A stretch of 44,794 bases of DNA, from assembly GCA_023398575.1 (NCBI GenBank), contig JAEWSC010000049.1, positions 1 through 44,794 of the forward strand. The letters run 5' to 3'. The stretch comes from Bacillota bacterium. Lineage in GTDB: Bacteria > Bacillota > Clostridia > Christensenellales > Aristaeellaceae. A program made the translations under genes and the position numbers. The notes beneath the pieces are model-generated. The model saw nothing but the letters and a program-made list of their open reading frames with translations, was not told the DNA's origin and made no database searches. Shown here in pieces: positions 9,116 through 17,753 of this stretch (positions within the stretch are counted from its first letter, which is position 1; the number at the start of each line of letters is the position of its first letter).

Positions 9116-10060
9116 CTATGGCTTAAACGCATACCCCAGTAATTGCCGGACATCCGCCACTGTTTCATTGGGCCTAAGCCGTCTTAATGCCACGATCAGC
9201 CGGTCATCCCCATGACAGGTGGAAAGAGTCAAAAGTGCGTCCTTTTCCGCCAAATTAATAGGAATGGAGATTTTTGATCTCTCCTTCAACCCTTCTACAA
9301 AATCTGCAAACTGCTTGGCTGTATTGAGTTTTGTATATCCCTGATAGTTTATATATCCGGCTTTGCGGCTGCTTTCCGGCACAATCAGCACAGCATAGAT
9401 CACGTAATTTTCCTGCGCGTACAGCGTGTCAAACTGGATGATGCCATGCTTTTTCAGGTATCCAACCTCCAGATAACGCTGAAGATGCCCAAACATGGAC
9501 CCGTCCTTCATGTTGTGGCCATGGATCAAAAGATGCTGGGCATTAGCGGTAAGCGGATGATTTTCATCCAAGAACAGCGTACCTGCCTGGCTTTTTTTCT
9601 TGTACACATCGTGGATTAAGTAGTATTCGTTGTCTTTATACACCACCGGCAGATCCAATTCACCCTTGATGCTCAGCCAGCCGATAACATCCTTGTTGGC
9701 TTTGAGCAGCTCACCGAATTTGGATAATGGCTTTTCGGCGATGGTTTGATATACAAAAGCAGGAACGGAGGTAGCCGCTTCGAACGGTACTCCCGTCACA
9801 CCTATTCTAGGAGCGTTTGTCATCACAGGTTCGGCCGCATCTGATGCATGATACAAAGATGACACGGCTGCATTCGTTGTGTGTACGGCTATAGAGCCAG
9901 TAATGTATCGGATAAGAAAAATACCCGATACAACGACCCCTGCAAGGCAAAGCGCACCAAGCACCTTCCGCCATACATCGTATCGCCCGCTCCGTCCTGG
10001 TTGATATCTATACTGCCGCACGCTCTTTCTTGAGCGGCGCGCCGGATCGCAAAAACGCAT
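9116..10060 (-). CDS. Class B sortase
   Basis: Membrane-anchored cysteine transpeptidase that joins sorting-signal proteins to the cell wall or to other surface proteins. The 314-residue protein has a basic N-terminus, one transmembrane segment (VLGALCLAGVVVSGIFLIRYI, about residues 33-54 from the chosen start), a linker, and a sortase domain. The catalytic His lies in LLIHGHNMKDGSMFGHL, the Cys in LTLSTCHGDD and the Arg in RLIVALRRL; this arrangement is that of class B enzymes. I prefer the ATG at 10060 (GAGAAAG upstream); an ATG at 10093 and further upstream starts are possible. It is divergent from the two-component system, and no substrate with a sorting motif is seen in the window. Confidence 0.88.
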   Translation of the reverse strand: MRFCDPARRSRKSVRQYRYQPGRSGRYDVWRKVLGALCLAGVVVSGIFLIRYITGSIAVHTTNAAVSSLYHASDAAEPVMTNAPRIGVTGVPFEAATSVPAFVYQTIAEKPLSKFGELLKANKDVIGWLSIKGELDLPVVYKDNEYYLIHDVYKKKSQAGTLFLDENHPLTANAQHLLIHGHNMKDGSMFGHLQRYLEVGYLKKHGIIQFDTLYAQENYVIYAVLIVPESSRKAGYINYQGYTKLNTAKQFADFVEGLKERSKISIPINLAEKDALLTLSTCHGDDRLIVALRRLRPNETVADVRQLLGYAFKP

Positions 10061-10189
10061 ATTTCGCCGTCTTTCTCTTTTCAAAAGGATCATTGCAACC
10101 AACGCAAATTCGACCTGCCTGTTACACTTGCATCCGGTGCTGTTGATGCACAATGCGCATGCCTGCCTTGAGAACAGCCTTTCGCTAGC

Positions 10190-10218
10190 ATTATATGGCA
10201 TTCAAAACATTATCTCAA
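10190..10218 (-). promoter_or_regulatory. Promoter of the sortase gene
   Basis: Minus strand TTGAGA (10218-10213), 17-base spacer, perfect TATAAT (10195-10190). The expected leader is about 120 bases to the ATG at 10060. Confidence 0.75.
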
Positions 10219-10288
10219 GCAAAAAACGACAAAGCATATCAAAGAGTCAATTGATGCCTGGGCGCTTTCCCCAGCGATTCTCCTGTGC

Positions 10289-10294
10289 TATACT
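10289..10294 (+). promoter_or_regulatory. Probable extended -10 of the response regulator operon
   Basis: TATACT preceded by TGC (extended -10), 35 bases before the ATG at 10330. There is no good -35 box at the usual distance, which would fit a promoter that needs an activator. It lies back to back with the sortase promoter. Confidence 0.5.
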
Positions 10295-10329
10295 GGTAAA
10301 AACACCTATCTATGGGAGGTCAGCAATAG

Positions 10330-11007
10330 ATGCACCACATTCTGCTGGTGGAGGATGACCGTTCCCTGCGGGAAGACCTGCAAGCTGTGCTTGAAAAAGA
10401 GGGCTATTCCTGCGATTCCTGCGATAACGTATTTTCCGCCAGGCAACGCATGGGAAAGCCCTATGCCCTGTACATATTGGATGTGCTATTGCCAGATGGA
10501 GACGGCATCAAGTTATGCCGGGAACTGCGTTCAAAGTGTAATGCGCCGGTGCTGTTCTTGACTGCCTGCGACGATGAAATAAGCACGATATATGGCCTTG
10601 ATGCCGGCGGCGATGGTTACGTAACCAAACCCTTTCGCTTAAAGGAGCTATTGTCCCGCATACGGGCACTGCTCAGGCGTACTTCCACCGAACAAGATGC
10701 CTGCCTTTTGTGCGGTGAGTTAATGGTTAATGTGGAGGAAAGAAAGGCTCTTCTAGGCGATATGCTGCTATCGCTAACCAGAACTGAAATGGACCTTTTA
10801 CTCCTGTTTTTGCACCACCCAAGCCAGGTGCTATCAAGAGGCCAATTGCTGCAGCGCTTGTGGGATGATGGCGGTTATTTTGTTGACGATAACACCCTTT
10901 CCGTGCATGTAAGCCACCTTCGAGAAAAGATTAATAACCTGCCCCTTGTTACTGTTCGGGGTATTGGCTACATGCTGGATGGCAAGGTGGGGAGGGTAAG
11001 CCCATGA
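10330..11007 (+). CDS. OmpR-family response regulator
   Basis: DNA-binding response regulator, 225 residues. The receiver domain (about 1-115) shows the acidic pair VEDD (8-10), the phosphoacceptor Asp51 in LYILDVLLPDGDG, and the conserved Lys in YVTKPF near residue 101. A winged-helix Trans_reg_C domain (about 130-220) ends in VRGIGYMLDG. GGGAGG precedes the ATG at 10330. The stop overlaps the kinase start (ATGA), so the two are translationally coupled. With the downstream ABC transporter it forms a module like the BceRS-BceAB or MacB-linked systems that sense cell-envelope stress or antimicrobial peptides; the actual signal is not known. Confidence 0.93.
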   Translation: MHHILLVEDDRSLREDLQAVLEKEGYSCDSCDNVFSARQRMGKPYALYILDVLLPDGDGIKLCRELRSKCNAPVLFLTACDDEISTIYGLDAGGDGYVTKPFRLKELLSRIRALLRRTSTEQDACLLCGELMVNVEERKALLGDMLLSLTRTEMDLLLLFLHHPSQVLSRGQLLQRLWDDGGYFVDDNTLSVHVSHLREKINNLPLVTVRGIGYMLDGKVGRVSP

Positions 11008-12044
11008 GCCTTCGCAACCAAAGCTTCCGGCGGTTATTACTCTGCCTGGCCGCAATCATTCCCATAAGCCTTTTGCTGTTTATTTTCGTTTCACCTATCC
11101 TCGGATACATTGCAGGGATAGCAGGTGCTGCGCTGGCTGCTGCTGCTGTGCAGTCGTCCTTATACAGCAGTATCCGTAGCATTACCCAGCAGGTGGATGC
11201 GCTGATGAGCGACGGTACATTTGACAAAGCGCCTATCCTAAAGGAAGGCGACCTGATGGCCCTGTACGCCAGGCTGATTCTATTGAATAACCGGCTGAAA
11301 AGCACCGCTGAGCAAAAGCAAAAAGACAAGCAGCTGATGCGAAGGTTTGTAGAGGATGTGGCCCATCAATTGAAAACACCCTTGGCCTCCCTTCGATTAA
11401 AGCTGGAGGCTCAGGATATGGACGACAACGATCCATGGATTGCATCCTGTATCGTACCCATCGACCGTATGACGTTTCTGATACAATCGCTTTTAACCAT
11501 TGCCAGGCTGGAAGCCGGTGCGCTGCAGATGACGTTTGCAGATGAAAGTATAAAGAAAACCATTCAAAGTGCCGCGGATGCACTTTCTGAAAAACTTACC
11601 ATAAAAGAGCAAAAGGTAATCATCACAGGGGATGCCGCTTTGCGCTTCCGCCATGACGCCAAATGGCTGATGGAAGCGCTGGAGAATCTTCTCAAAAACG
11701 CCTCCACCCACACCCCCGAAGGCAGCTCCATTGAAGCCGTCTTCGGCATCACCGGGGAAGAAGCCAGACCCCTGCTTTATATACAGGTAATGGACCGGGG
11801 AAAAGGCATCCCAAGTGAAGACCTGCCCAAAATCTTTGACCGGTTCTATCAAGGCAGTGAGCAATGCAAGACGGAAGGCACAGGCATCGGCCTGGCCCTT
11901 TGCAAGGCTATTGTCACCGCCCACCATGGAGACATTCGGGCCATGAACCGGGAGGGCGGGGGCACCACATTCCTTATTATGCTGCCGCATATCACCGGCA
12001 GTATGAAATTGAACGCGTACAGCCAAAAACTGATTGATCTTTAG
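11004..12044 (+). CDS. Sensor histidine kinase with near-absent extracellular domain
   Basis: Partner kinase of the upstream regulator, 346 residues. It opens with two transmembrane helices (about residues 10-28 and 32-52) separated by only a few residues, so there is virtually no external sensor. This is the layout of intramembrane-sensing kinases that read the state of a companion transporter. A HisKA helix carries the H-box FVEDVAHQLKTPLASLRL. The ATPase domain has an N-box ENLLKNASTHTPEG, a G1 box DRGKGIPSEDLPKIFDRFYQ and a G2 box GTGIGLALCKAIV. All catalytic motifs are intact. Gene order is regulator, kinase, ABC ATPase, permease. Confidence 0.92.
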   Translation: MSLRNQSFRRLLLCLAAIIPISLLLFIFVSPILGYIAGIAGAALAAAAVQSSLYSSIRSITQQVDALMSDGTFDKAPILKEGDLMALYARLILLNNRLKSTAEQKQKDKQLMRRFVEDVAHQLKTPLASLRLKLEAQDMDDNDPWIASCIVPIDRMTFLIQSLLTIARLEAGALQMTFADESIKKTIQSAADALSEKLTIKEQKVIITGDAALRFRHDAKWLMEALENLLKNASTHTPEGSSIEAVFGITGEEARPLLYIQVMDRGKGIPSEDLPKIFDRFYQGSEQCKTEGTGIGLALCKAIVTAHHGDIRAMNREGGGTTFLIMLPHITGSMKLNAYSQKLIDL

Positions 12045-12047
12045 CAA

Positions 12048-12076
12048 ATCTTAAGGTTCACCCGTTACCCTATACA
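12048..12076 (+). promoter_or_regulatory. Possible regulator operator and promoter ahead of the ABC genes
   Basis: The 49-base gap between kinase and ATPase contains the palindromic core CTTAAG (12050-12055) and a -10-like TATACA at 12071-12076, with no normal -35. Boxes of the CTTAAG type at the -35 position are seen in front of several Firmicutes transporter genes controlled by OmpR-type regulators. This is a suggestion only. Confidence 0.35.
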
Positions 12077-12093
12077 CAAAAGGGGGCGGTTAT

Positions 12094-12780
12094 ATGGCAA
12101 TCATTGAAACAAAAAAGCTTTCCAAAACATACGGACAAAAGCAACTCAAGGTGGAAGCCCTGAAGTCCACCAATCTTACCATTGAACAGGGTGAGTTTGT
12201 GGCCGTCATGGGCCGCAGCGGCAGCGGAAAATCAACACTTTTGCACCTTTTGGGTGGATTGGAAACGCCAACCTCTGGGGAAGTGTTAATCGAGGGCATA
12301 CCGCTATATGGTCTCAAGGAGCGGGAGCGTACAGTCTTTCGTCGCCGCAGGCTGGGCTTTGTGTTTCAGTTCTTTAATCTTGTGCAGGAGCTGACTGCCT
12401 ATGAGAATATTCTTCTACCACTGATGCTGGATGGGCAAATGCCTGACGATAATCATGTGAAGGACGTTATCGGTACCCTGGGGTTAGAAGACAGGCTGCA
12501 CCACCTGCCGGGCGCGCTCTCCGGCGGTCAGCAGCAGCGGGTGGCCATTGCCAGAGCCCTCGTTACCAAACCGGCAGTGGTGTTCTGCGACGAACCCACC
12601 GGCAACCTGGACGGAAAATCGTCTCAGGAAATTCTGACCTTTTTGCGCTTATCCCAGCAAAAATATCAGCAAACGTTGGTGATGGTCACCCATGATGTAT
12701 TGATGGCGGAAGGCGCCGGCCGCATTCTCACCTTAAACGACGGGGTGATCCTCTCTCCTTGTGGGGAGGCGCAGCCATGA
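12094..12780 (+). CDS. ABC transporter ATP-binding protein, MacB/LolD/BceA family
   Basis: ATPase subunit of a type VII (mechanotransmission) ABC system, 228 residues. Walker A GRSGSGKST (about 38-46), Q-loop FVFQFFNLVQELTAYENI, signature LSGGQQQRVAIARAL, Walker B VVFCDEPTGNLD and the H-loop His in MVTHDVLMAEGA are all intact. The FNLV-x-x-LTAYEN stretch and the EPTGNLD ending are typical of this family. AAAGGGGG precedes the ATG. The stop overlaps the permease start (ATGA), so the pair works together. Function is probably peptide antibiotic detoxification, lipoprotein handling or signalling to the adjacent kinase. Confidence 0.93.
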   Translation: MAIIETKKLSKTYGQKQLKVEALKSTNLTIEQGEFVAVMGRSGSGKSTLLHLLGGLETPTSGEVLIEGIPLYGLKERERTVFRRRRLGFVFQFFNLVQELTAYENILLPLMLDGQMPDDNHVKDVIGTLGLEDRLHHLPGALSGGQQQRVAIARALVTKPAVVFCDEPTGNLDGKSSQEILTFLRLSQQKYQQTLVMVTHDVLMAEGAGRILTLNDGVILSPCGEAQP

Positions 12781-15605
12781 AAAATCCACTACGCAAGCTG
12801 GTTTGCGCCAGTCTGAAAAGACATGTCACGCAAAACATCGCCGCTATTTTGATGATGAGCCTGTGCTTTTGCTTTGTTACCGCAGCCACGCTGATGTTTG
12901 ATAGCCAGGAGCGGATTCAAATGCTGGATATGCACACAAGCTATTCCTCCGCGCAGGCTATGCTGCTGGACGCCGATGCAGACACCTGGCAAAAGATAAA
13001 AAGCGCTCTGCCCATTTTTCAGGCAGGAGAGGTGCTAGCCGCAGGCACCTATGACCTGGGCGAAGATTACAGCCACCTAAAAATCACCGTCGGTGCAATG
13101 GATGACACGGCTCTTAAAATGAGCGGCTTTTTCTTAACTCGGGGTGACTGGCCAAAGGGTGATGATGAAATCGCCGTTTCACAAACAAGCCTTATGCGCA
13201 TGAACAAGCAAGTGCCGCTGGGGGAAAGCATTTCCCTCACGCTTTCCCCCATTGCCGGTAATGAATCAAGCCTGAAAGAGACCAAAACCTTTACGCTGTC
13301 GGGCGTGTTCGCCGAAAACACAGAAAGCTGGCCTAACGGCTTTTACGACGGTTATGAATATAACGTTGATTTGACGGCACATTCCTTCGACGATCTGCCT
13401 GTGCGCATCAGTATACCCACAGCGCTTGTCACGCAAGGCACAGCAGATGCCATATGTGGTAAATTTGGAAGCGCAAAAACCTCTTACCTCATTCAGTTTC
13501 AAAATGCTAAAGGCAGCATCATGAACAATTGGGAATTAATTTCTTTCAATGAGGATTTTCTATCTCCTTTTCTGGGCGCATTGCCCGTCTTGCCCTACCT
13601 TATTCGGAACAATTTCACCTATGAATGGGATTCAAGGGAAGTCCTGCTTTATATGCAGTTGCTGCGTATGGCGGTAGGCCTGATCATGGGCGGGCTGTCA
13701 GTTTTGCTGCTGGGGTCTGGCATTGCCAGCTCCTTTGAAACCCGTCTTCATGAAAGAAGGCAGCAAACTGGCCTGCTGCGGGCCATCGGCGCATCGCGTT
13801 ACCAGGTGGTTCGATTGGTGCTGCTCGAGGCCCTGATACTCATCCTTCCAAGTGTACTGCTAGGTGTAGGGCTGGGCAGCCTGCTGGCGAAATGGAGCCT
13901 TGACCGGCTAACAAGTATAATTGGGCGAACCTTCCCCTTTTCTATGCCAGATGCGGCAATCATACTTTGGGGACTTTCTATTTGCGCCATCATGCTATGT
14001 TTTTTTGCCTTAAGGCCCATGCTGCGGCTTACTAAAAAGAGCCCGGTCGCCTTGCTGTATGTCATAGCCTCGCCTAAAGGCGCAAAAAGGCTACGGCCCC
14101 AAAAGCGCATGCCCAAGAACGTCATACGCTTTCTTGCCGGCCGGTACCGCAGGCTGCACGGGTTCAGGCATGTGTTTCCCATTCTGGTGCTGGCAACCTG
14201 TCTTGCGGTATTCATGCTGGTAACGCTGGTTCATGGCAAAGTGATGTCTGCTTATGATAGCGACAGGCCGGAAAATGAAGACAGCATTACTTTGGAATAT
14301 CAAAGCCGGCTGGCCGCCTGGGATTCGCCTGATGTGAACTTTGACCTGTTCGAACTGTCTCCCGATCACGAAAACGGTGTAAGCTTCGCCCCATATAAGA
14401 TTGTAGAGGAAGTACGCTCCATGCCGGGCATCATCAATGTAACTGCGGCCAAACGAATCACCGATCATCTGCTGCTTATTCATCCTGAACAGGCAACGGA
14501 TTATGTAAAGCACAGCGACCGGCGCATGTATTATGATGAAGATGGATATGGGACCATAGAATCTAGAATGAAAAGTGTTCGCGCGGCTGGCTTGCCCGCC
14601 GACTTATATCCATGGATTCCACGGGATTACATTTGGCTGGAGGAGGGGCTGCAAGGCACAGATGATGAGAACTTGAGGTCACTAAAGGATTCACTGATGG
14701 CAGGGTCCATCGACCTGGAAGCCATCCATTCCGGAGAAGCGGTATTGCTGGGCGTTTCCAGCTATTTTGAACGGCCCAATCTTGCGAACAGCTGGGAAGC
14801 AGGACTGACTAACCAGCGCAAAGGCGACTATATATACAATAACGATGCCTTTCGGGTGGGAGATACGATTACCATTGGCAAAGCATATATCTATCAGGAA
14901 GACGGAAAGGCGAAATGGAGAGCCATTACAAAAGACGTACGCATTTGCGGCCTGGTCAACAAAAGCCCGGGCACTGTTTACGCAAGTGAAGGACAGCTTG
15001 CAAAATGGGGCTTTCCGGGCGGTGTCACCTATTTGCGTGTCAGATTGGCCATTGATGAGAATTATGATGAAAACTACCGCTTTTTTGATAAGCTGGCTAC
15101 CCAGTATGATTTTTACATGCAAAGCCAGTATACAAGCGATATCTATACAAAGCGGGCCGCAGACGGCACGGCTTTTCTATGCCAAATCATATTCTCCGTA
15201 CTGGGTGTCATGGGAATGGCACTTTTAATCGGCAACACATTAAGCCGCCTATCCATACGTGCTCAGGAGATATCTCTATTGCGGGCTGTCGGCATGGATG
15301 GAAAAAAGGTCAAAAGGCTGCTATTTGGCGAAGCCGTTCGGGATGGGTTATGGGCTGCCATTTGGGGCACCTTGCTTGGCATATTGGTCTGCGCCTTGTT
15401 TGCCCATATCAATTCGCTGCGGCCAAACAGCGGGCCTATCAAGATCACCGTTTCTTATCTTTTATCCCTGCTTAAGGGAGTCCCATACGCTACCGCCGCA
15501 ATCGCTTTCGCATTGTTTCCCCTAACCGGGCTTGCCGTTTCCATCGGCTGGATCAGACGGCTGATTAGCAGCAGCATTGTAGCGGGTATCCGACAGGTGG
15601 ATTAA
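12777..15605 (+). CDS. Large FtsX-family ABC permease with two extracellular domains
   Basis: Membrane partner of the preceding ATPase, 942 residues. One helix near residues 20-40 is followed by a ~255-residue extracellular domain, three helices (about 298-420) forming the first FtsX domain, another helix near 465-488, a second ~310-residue extracellular domain, then three helices (about 798-823, 858-878, 900-926) forming the second FtsX domain. It is thus a tandem duplication, longer than BceB (about 650 residues, one ectodomain) and closer to the eight-helix, two-ectodomain permeases. Both FtsX halves keep the conserved LLRAIGASRYQV / LLRAVGMDGKKV turn. I chose the ATG at 12777 over an in-frame start 18 bases upstream because of the ATGA overlap. 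Confidence 0.9.
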   Translation: MKNPLRKLVCASLKRHVTQNIAAILMMSLCFCFVTAATLMFDSQERIQMLDMHTSYSSAQAMLLDADADTWQKIKSALPIFQAGEVLAAGTYDLGEDYSHLKITVGAMDDTALKMSGFFLTRGDWPKGDDEIAVSQTSLMRMNKQVPLGESISLTLSPIAGNESSLKETKTFTLSGVFAENTESWPNGFYDGYEYNVDLTAHSFDDLPVRISIPTALVTQGTADAICGKFGSAKTSYLIQFQNAKGSIMNNWELISFNEDFLSPFLGALPVLPYLIRNNFTYEWDSREVLLYMQLLRMAVGLIMGGLSVLLLGSGIASSFETRLHERRQQTGLLRAIGASRYQVVRLVLLEALILILPSVLLGVGLGSLLAKWSLDRLTSIIGRTFPFSMPDAAIILWGLSICAIMLCFFALRPMLRLTKKSPVALLYVIASPKGAKRLRPQKRMPKNVIRFLAGRYRRLHGFRHVFPILVLATCLAVFMLVTLVHGKVMSAYDSDRPENEDSITLEYQSRLAAWDSPDVNFDLFELSPDHENGVSFAPYKIVEEVRSMPGIINVTAAKRITDHLLLIHPEQATDYVKHSDRRMYYDEDGYGTIESRMKSVRAAGLPADLYPWIPRDYIWLEEGLQGTDDENLRSLKDSLMAGSIDLEAIHSGEAVLLGVSSYFERPNLANSWEAGLTNQRKGDYIYNNDAFRVGDTITIGKAYIYQEDGKAKWRAITKDVRICGLVNKSPGTVYASEGQLAKWGFPGGVTYLRVRLAIDENYDENYRFFDKLATQYDFYMQSQYTSDIYTKRAADGTAFLCQIIFSVLGVMGMALLIGNTLSRLSIRAQEISLLRAVGMDGKKVKRLLFGEAVRDGLWAAIWGTLLGILVCALFAHINSLRPNSGPIKITVSYLLSLLKGVPYATAAIAFALFPLTGLAVSIGWIRRLISSSIVAGIRQVD

Positions 15606-15644
15606 GGATATTTGGGCTATGTCGCTGTAACAATCTATACGCAA

Positions 15645-15678
15645 AAGCCCTGCCTATTTTTTAGAGGGCAGGGCCTTT
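15645..15678. terminator. Hairpin between the permease gene and ridA
   Basis: Arms GCCCTGCC and GGCAGGGC around an AT-rich loop, flanked by short A and T runs. It lies between the convergent permease and ridA genes, so it can serve as a bidirectional terminator. The U-tracts are short (four bases). Confidence 0.6.
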
Positions 15679-15706
15679 TCCATGATTCATACGTTTGAAT
15701 GTAAAC

Positions 15707-16090
15707 TCAATCCCTCACTGCAACGCATTCAATTTCAATGGAAGCGCCAAGGGGCAGCTTGGAAACCTGAATACAAGAGCGGGCGGGAAAATCCTTTGCA
15801 AAGGCTTCGCCGTACAGTGTGTTGACCGGCGCGAAATCTGAAAGGTCTGTCAAGAACACGGTGGCCTTTACCACATGACTCAGGTCAAGGTGCAATTCCG
15901 CCAATACAGTGCGCAGGTTTTCGAAAACTTGGCCGGCTTGCGCAAGTACACCGCCTTCTTTCAGCTTGCCTGTGGCAGGGTCGATGCCCAACATACCAGA
16001 CAAATACACCGTTCCCGCTGCTTCAACCGCCGTAGAATACGGTCCAACTGCCTTGGGTCCTTTTTCTGTCAAAAAGTGATTAATCGCCAT
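15707..16090 (-). CDS. ridA: RidA family enamine/imine deaminase
   Basis: Small trimeric enzyme (127 residues) that hydrolyses reactive 2-aminoacrylate and related imines released by PLP enzymes. It shows the family hallmark near the C-terminus (PARSCIQVSKLPLGASIEIECVA), including the Arg that binds the substrate carboxylate and the terminal Glu, and the N-terminal GPYSTAVEAAGTVYLSG stretch. GGGGAGG precedes the ATG. It follows the VanW-domain gene by 11 bases and should be co-transcribed with it; the functional link is not obvious and may be housekeeping. Confidence 0.94.
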   Translation of the reverse strand: MAINHFLTEKGPKAVGPYSTAVEAAGTVYLSGMLGIDPATGKLKEGGVLAQAGQVFENLRTVLAELHLDLSHVVKATVFLTDLSDFAPVNTLYGEAFAKDFPARSCIQVSKLPLGASIEIECVAVRD

Positions 16091-16101
16091 AGTGCCTCCC
16101 C

Positions 16102-17706
16102 TTACCTTTCCGTTACGCCGATATAGATCTGCTTCGGCCTTGCGTTGTATGTATCCGTGGATACAAGTGTGTTTTCAATTTCTTGGCCATTTTGCTTTTT
16201 CACAAGGTGCGTTTCTACCACATACCCCTTACGGCCCTTGTCCTTAACATACTGCTGGTCTACATAGGTAACATGCTCGACCTTTTTATCCTTGATAATT
16301 GTCGGCTCTTCAGGTATTGGTATCTCCTGTATCACATTGGAAACCAGATCATATGTTATATCGCCCATGGATACGCCGTATATCTTTACCTCGCTGACCA
16401 GGCGCTTGCGGTTGGAGGGGTCAGTCTTTACAGACGCGGTGATGTATATGTCATCCTCCGTATTGTTCCTGAACACAAAATCAATCTTGCGATTTTTGGA
16501 CATGTACACCGTAGCATCCTTGCCCAAATCCGTATAACTAACAGGGCCGGAATGAGGCTCTCGGGTCACGATTTCCAGTCCGGCCTCCGCCGCCGCAAGA
16601 TACACCGTGGTACTGGCCTGGCATACGCCTCCGCCAATTCCCTGCGTCAATTCGCCATAGGCATACTCCATGGCCGGGAAAAAGCCGTTATTCTCTGTAC
16701 GCCAACCCACCACATTATTAAAACTGAATTTGTCGCCGGGCTTTATCACCGTGCCGCTGAGCAATTCAAAGGAACGCCTTATATTATTGTTACGATTATC
16801 ATCACTATCCGGGGCGATAGGAGTAACCGCCCTGGCGCGTAAACTCAGTTTCTCTTTCAGCATTGCCACCGTTTTTTCTGGCGGGATAGACGTTGGCTCT
16901 ATCTGCACATCGCCGCCCTGCATGGTGGTAACAAGTGCATATATCTTCTGCTTCAGTGCCTCCATGTCCAATTGACGGCCTGGAATCTCGTCAATAAAAA
17001 CAAACGGATCGGATGCGTCATCATTGAATGTGACGGAAGCATTTTGCGGCTCACGGTAAACGTCATTCTTCAGTTTAACCAGCATCTCGTCCACAAGCTG
17101 GGTATTGGCGTCAGGTGTGACGGAATAAAACTTCGCCTCCTTAACCCTTGCCTCATCAATTTCTTTTTTGCGGTCAAAAATTGTTCCCCTATGTCCGACG
17201 GCCCATGCATTGTTCAACGCGTCGCGTATGTCATAAGCAATTCCCAGTGACTGGCTGTCAATATGGGCGTATTCCCGATCCCCATACATCAAGCGAATTA
17301 CAAAGCTGCCCGTTTTGCTGCTGACGCCGTTCTTTACAGCATCCACGCCCTCCTGGGCGCTCATTCCGGCTAGTAAAATATTGTCCACATACACATTCGG
17401 GGCAAACACCTTTTCATAAGGCTGCACCTCCAGATATGTTTTCAGATAAAACGCGCCAAATGCAAGCAGACAACAGGCAACAATAAAAAACAGACCACGC
17501 CCAAGCCCTGACTTGCGCTTTGCCCTGGGCTTACGCTGCGTAGCGCCGGCAGTATATGCCTTCAACGATTCCCGCTGCGGCATTCTGGCTTCCAATGGCA
17601 CGCGCATGTCATAGGGGGCAAATCCATTGGGGGACACATTGTTCGCGTTCCGTTTAGCGACTTTGGGTTCCGGCCGATTGGGTGGACGATATCCTTGCTG
17701 AAACAT
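16102..17706 (-). CDS. VanW/G5-domain cell-wall protein with membrane anchor
   Basis: A 534-residue surface protein. A basic cytoplasmic N-terminus of ~65 residues is followed by one transmembrane segment (LGRGLFFIVACCLLAFGAFY), a region matching the peptidoglycan-binding-4 type found ahead of VanW domains (about 110-250), the VanW domain (around FSFNNVVGWRTENNGF to ATVYMSKNRKIDFVF), and a C-terminal G5-like domain (about 465-530). The exact role of VanW is unsettled; despite the name, the protein is a general wall-associated factor and not evidence for vancomycin resistance. I chose the ATG at 17706 (GGGAGA upstream) over one nine codons earlier that has no ribosome binding site. It sits between PHP and ridA genes. 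Confidence 0.88.
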   Translation of the reverse strand: MFQQGYRPPNRPEPKVAKRNANNVSPNGFAPYDMRVPLEARMPQRESLKAYTAGATQRKPRAKRKSGLGRGLFFIVACCLLAFGAFYLKTYLEVQPYEKVFAPNVYVDNILLAGMSAQEGVDAVKNGVSSKTGSFVIRLMYGDREYAHIDSQSLGIAYDIRDALNNAWAVGHRGTIFDRKKEIDEARVKEAKFYSVTPDANTQLVDEMLVKLKNDVYREPQNASVTFNDDASDPFVFIDEIPGRQLDMEALKQKIYALVTTMQGGDVQIEPTSIPPEKTVAMLKEKLSLRARAVTPIAPDSDDNRNNNIRRSFELLSGTVIKPGDKFSFNNVVGWRTENNGFFPAMEYAYGELTQGIGGGVCQASTTVYLAAAEAGLEIVTREPHSGPVSYTDLGKDATVYMSKNRKIDFVFRNNTEDDIYITASVKTDPSNRKRLVSEVKIYGVSMGDITYDLVSNVIQEIPIPEEPTIIKDKKVEHVTYVDQQYVKDKGRKGYVVETHLVKKQNGQEIENTLVSTDTYNARPKQIYIGVTER

Positions 17707-17753
17707 GCGGTTTCTCCCTGTAAGCAGGTTCATCTATGGTGTGTTACGATAAA

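Noticed and set aside
16102..17706. Vancomycin resistance gene
   Set aside because: VanW domains are widespread in wall-associated proteins; no vanHAX-like genes are present.
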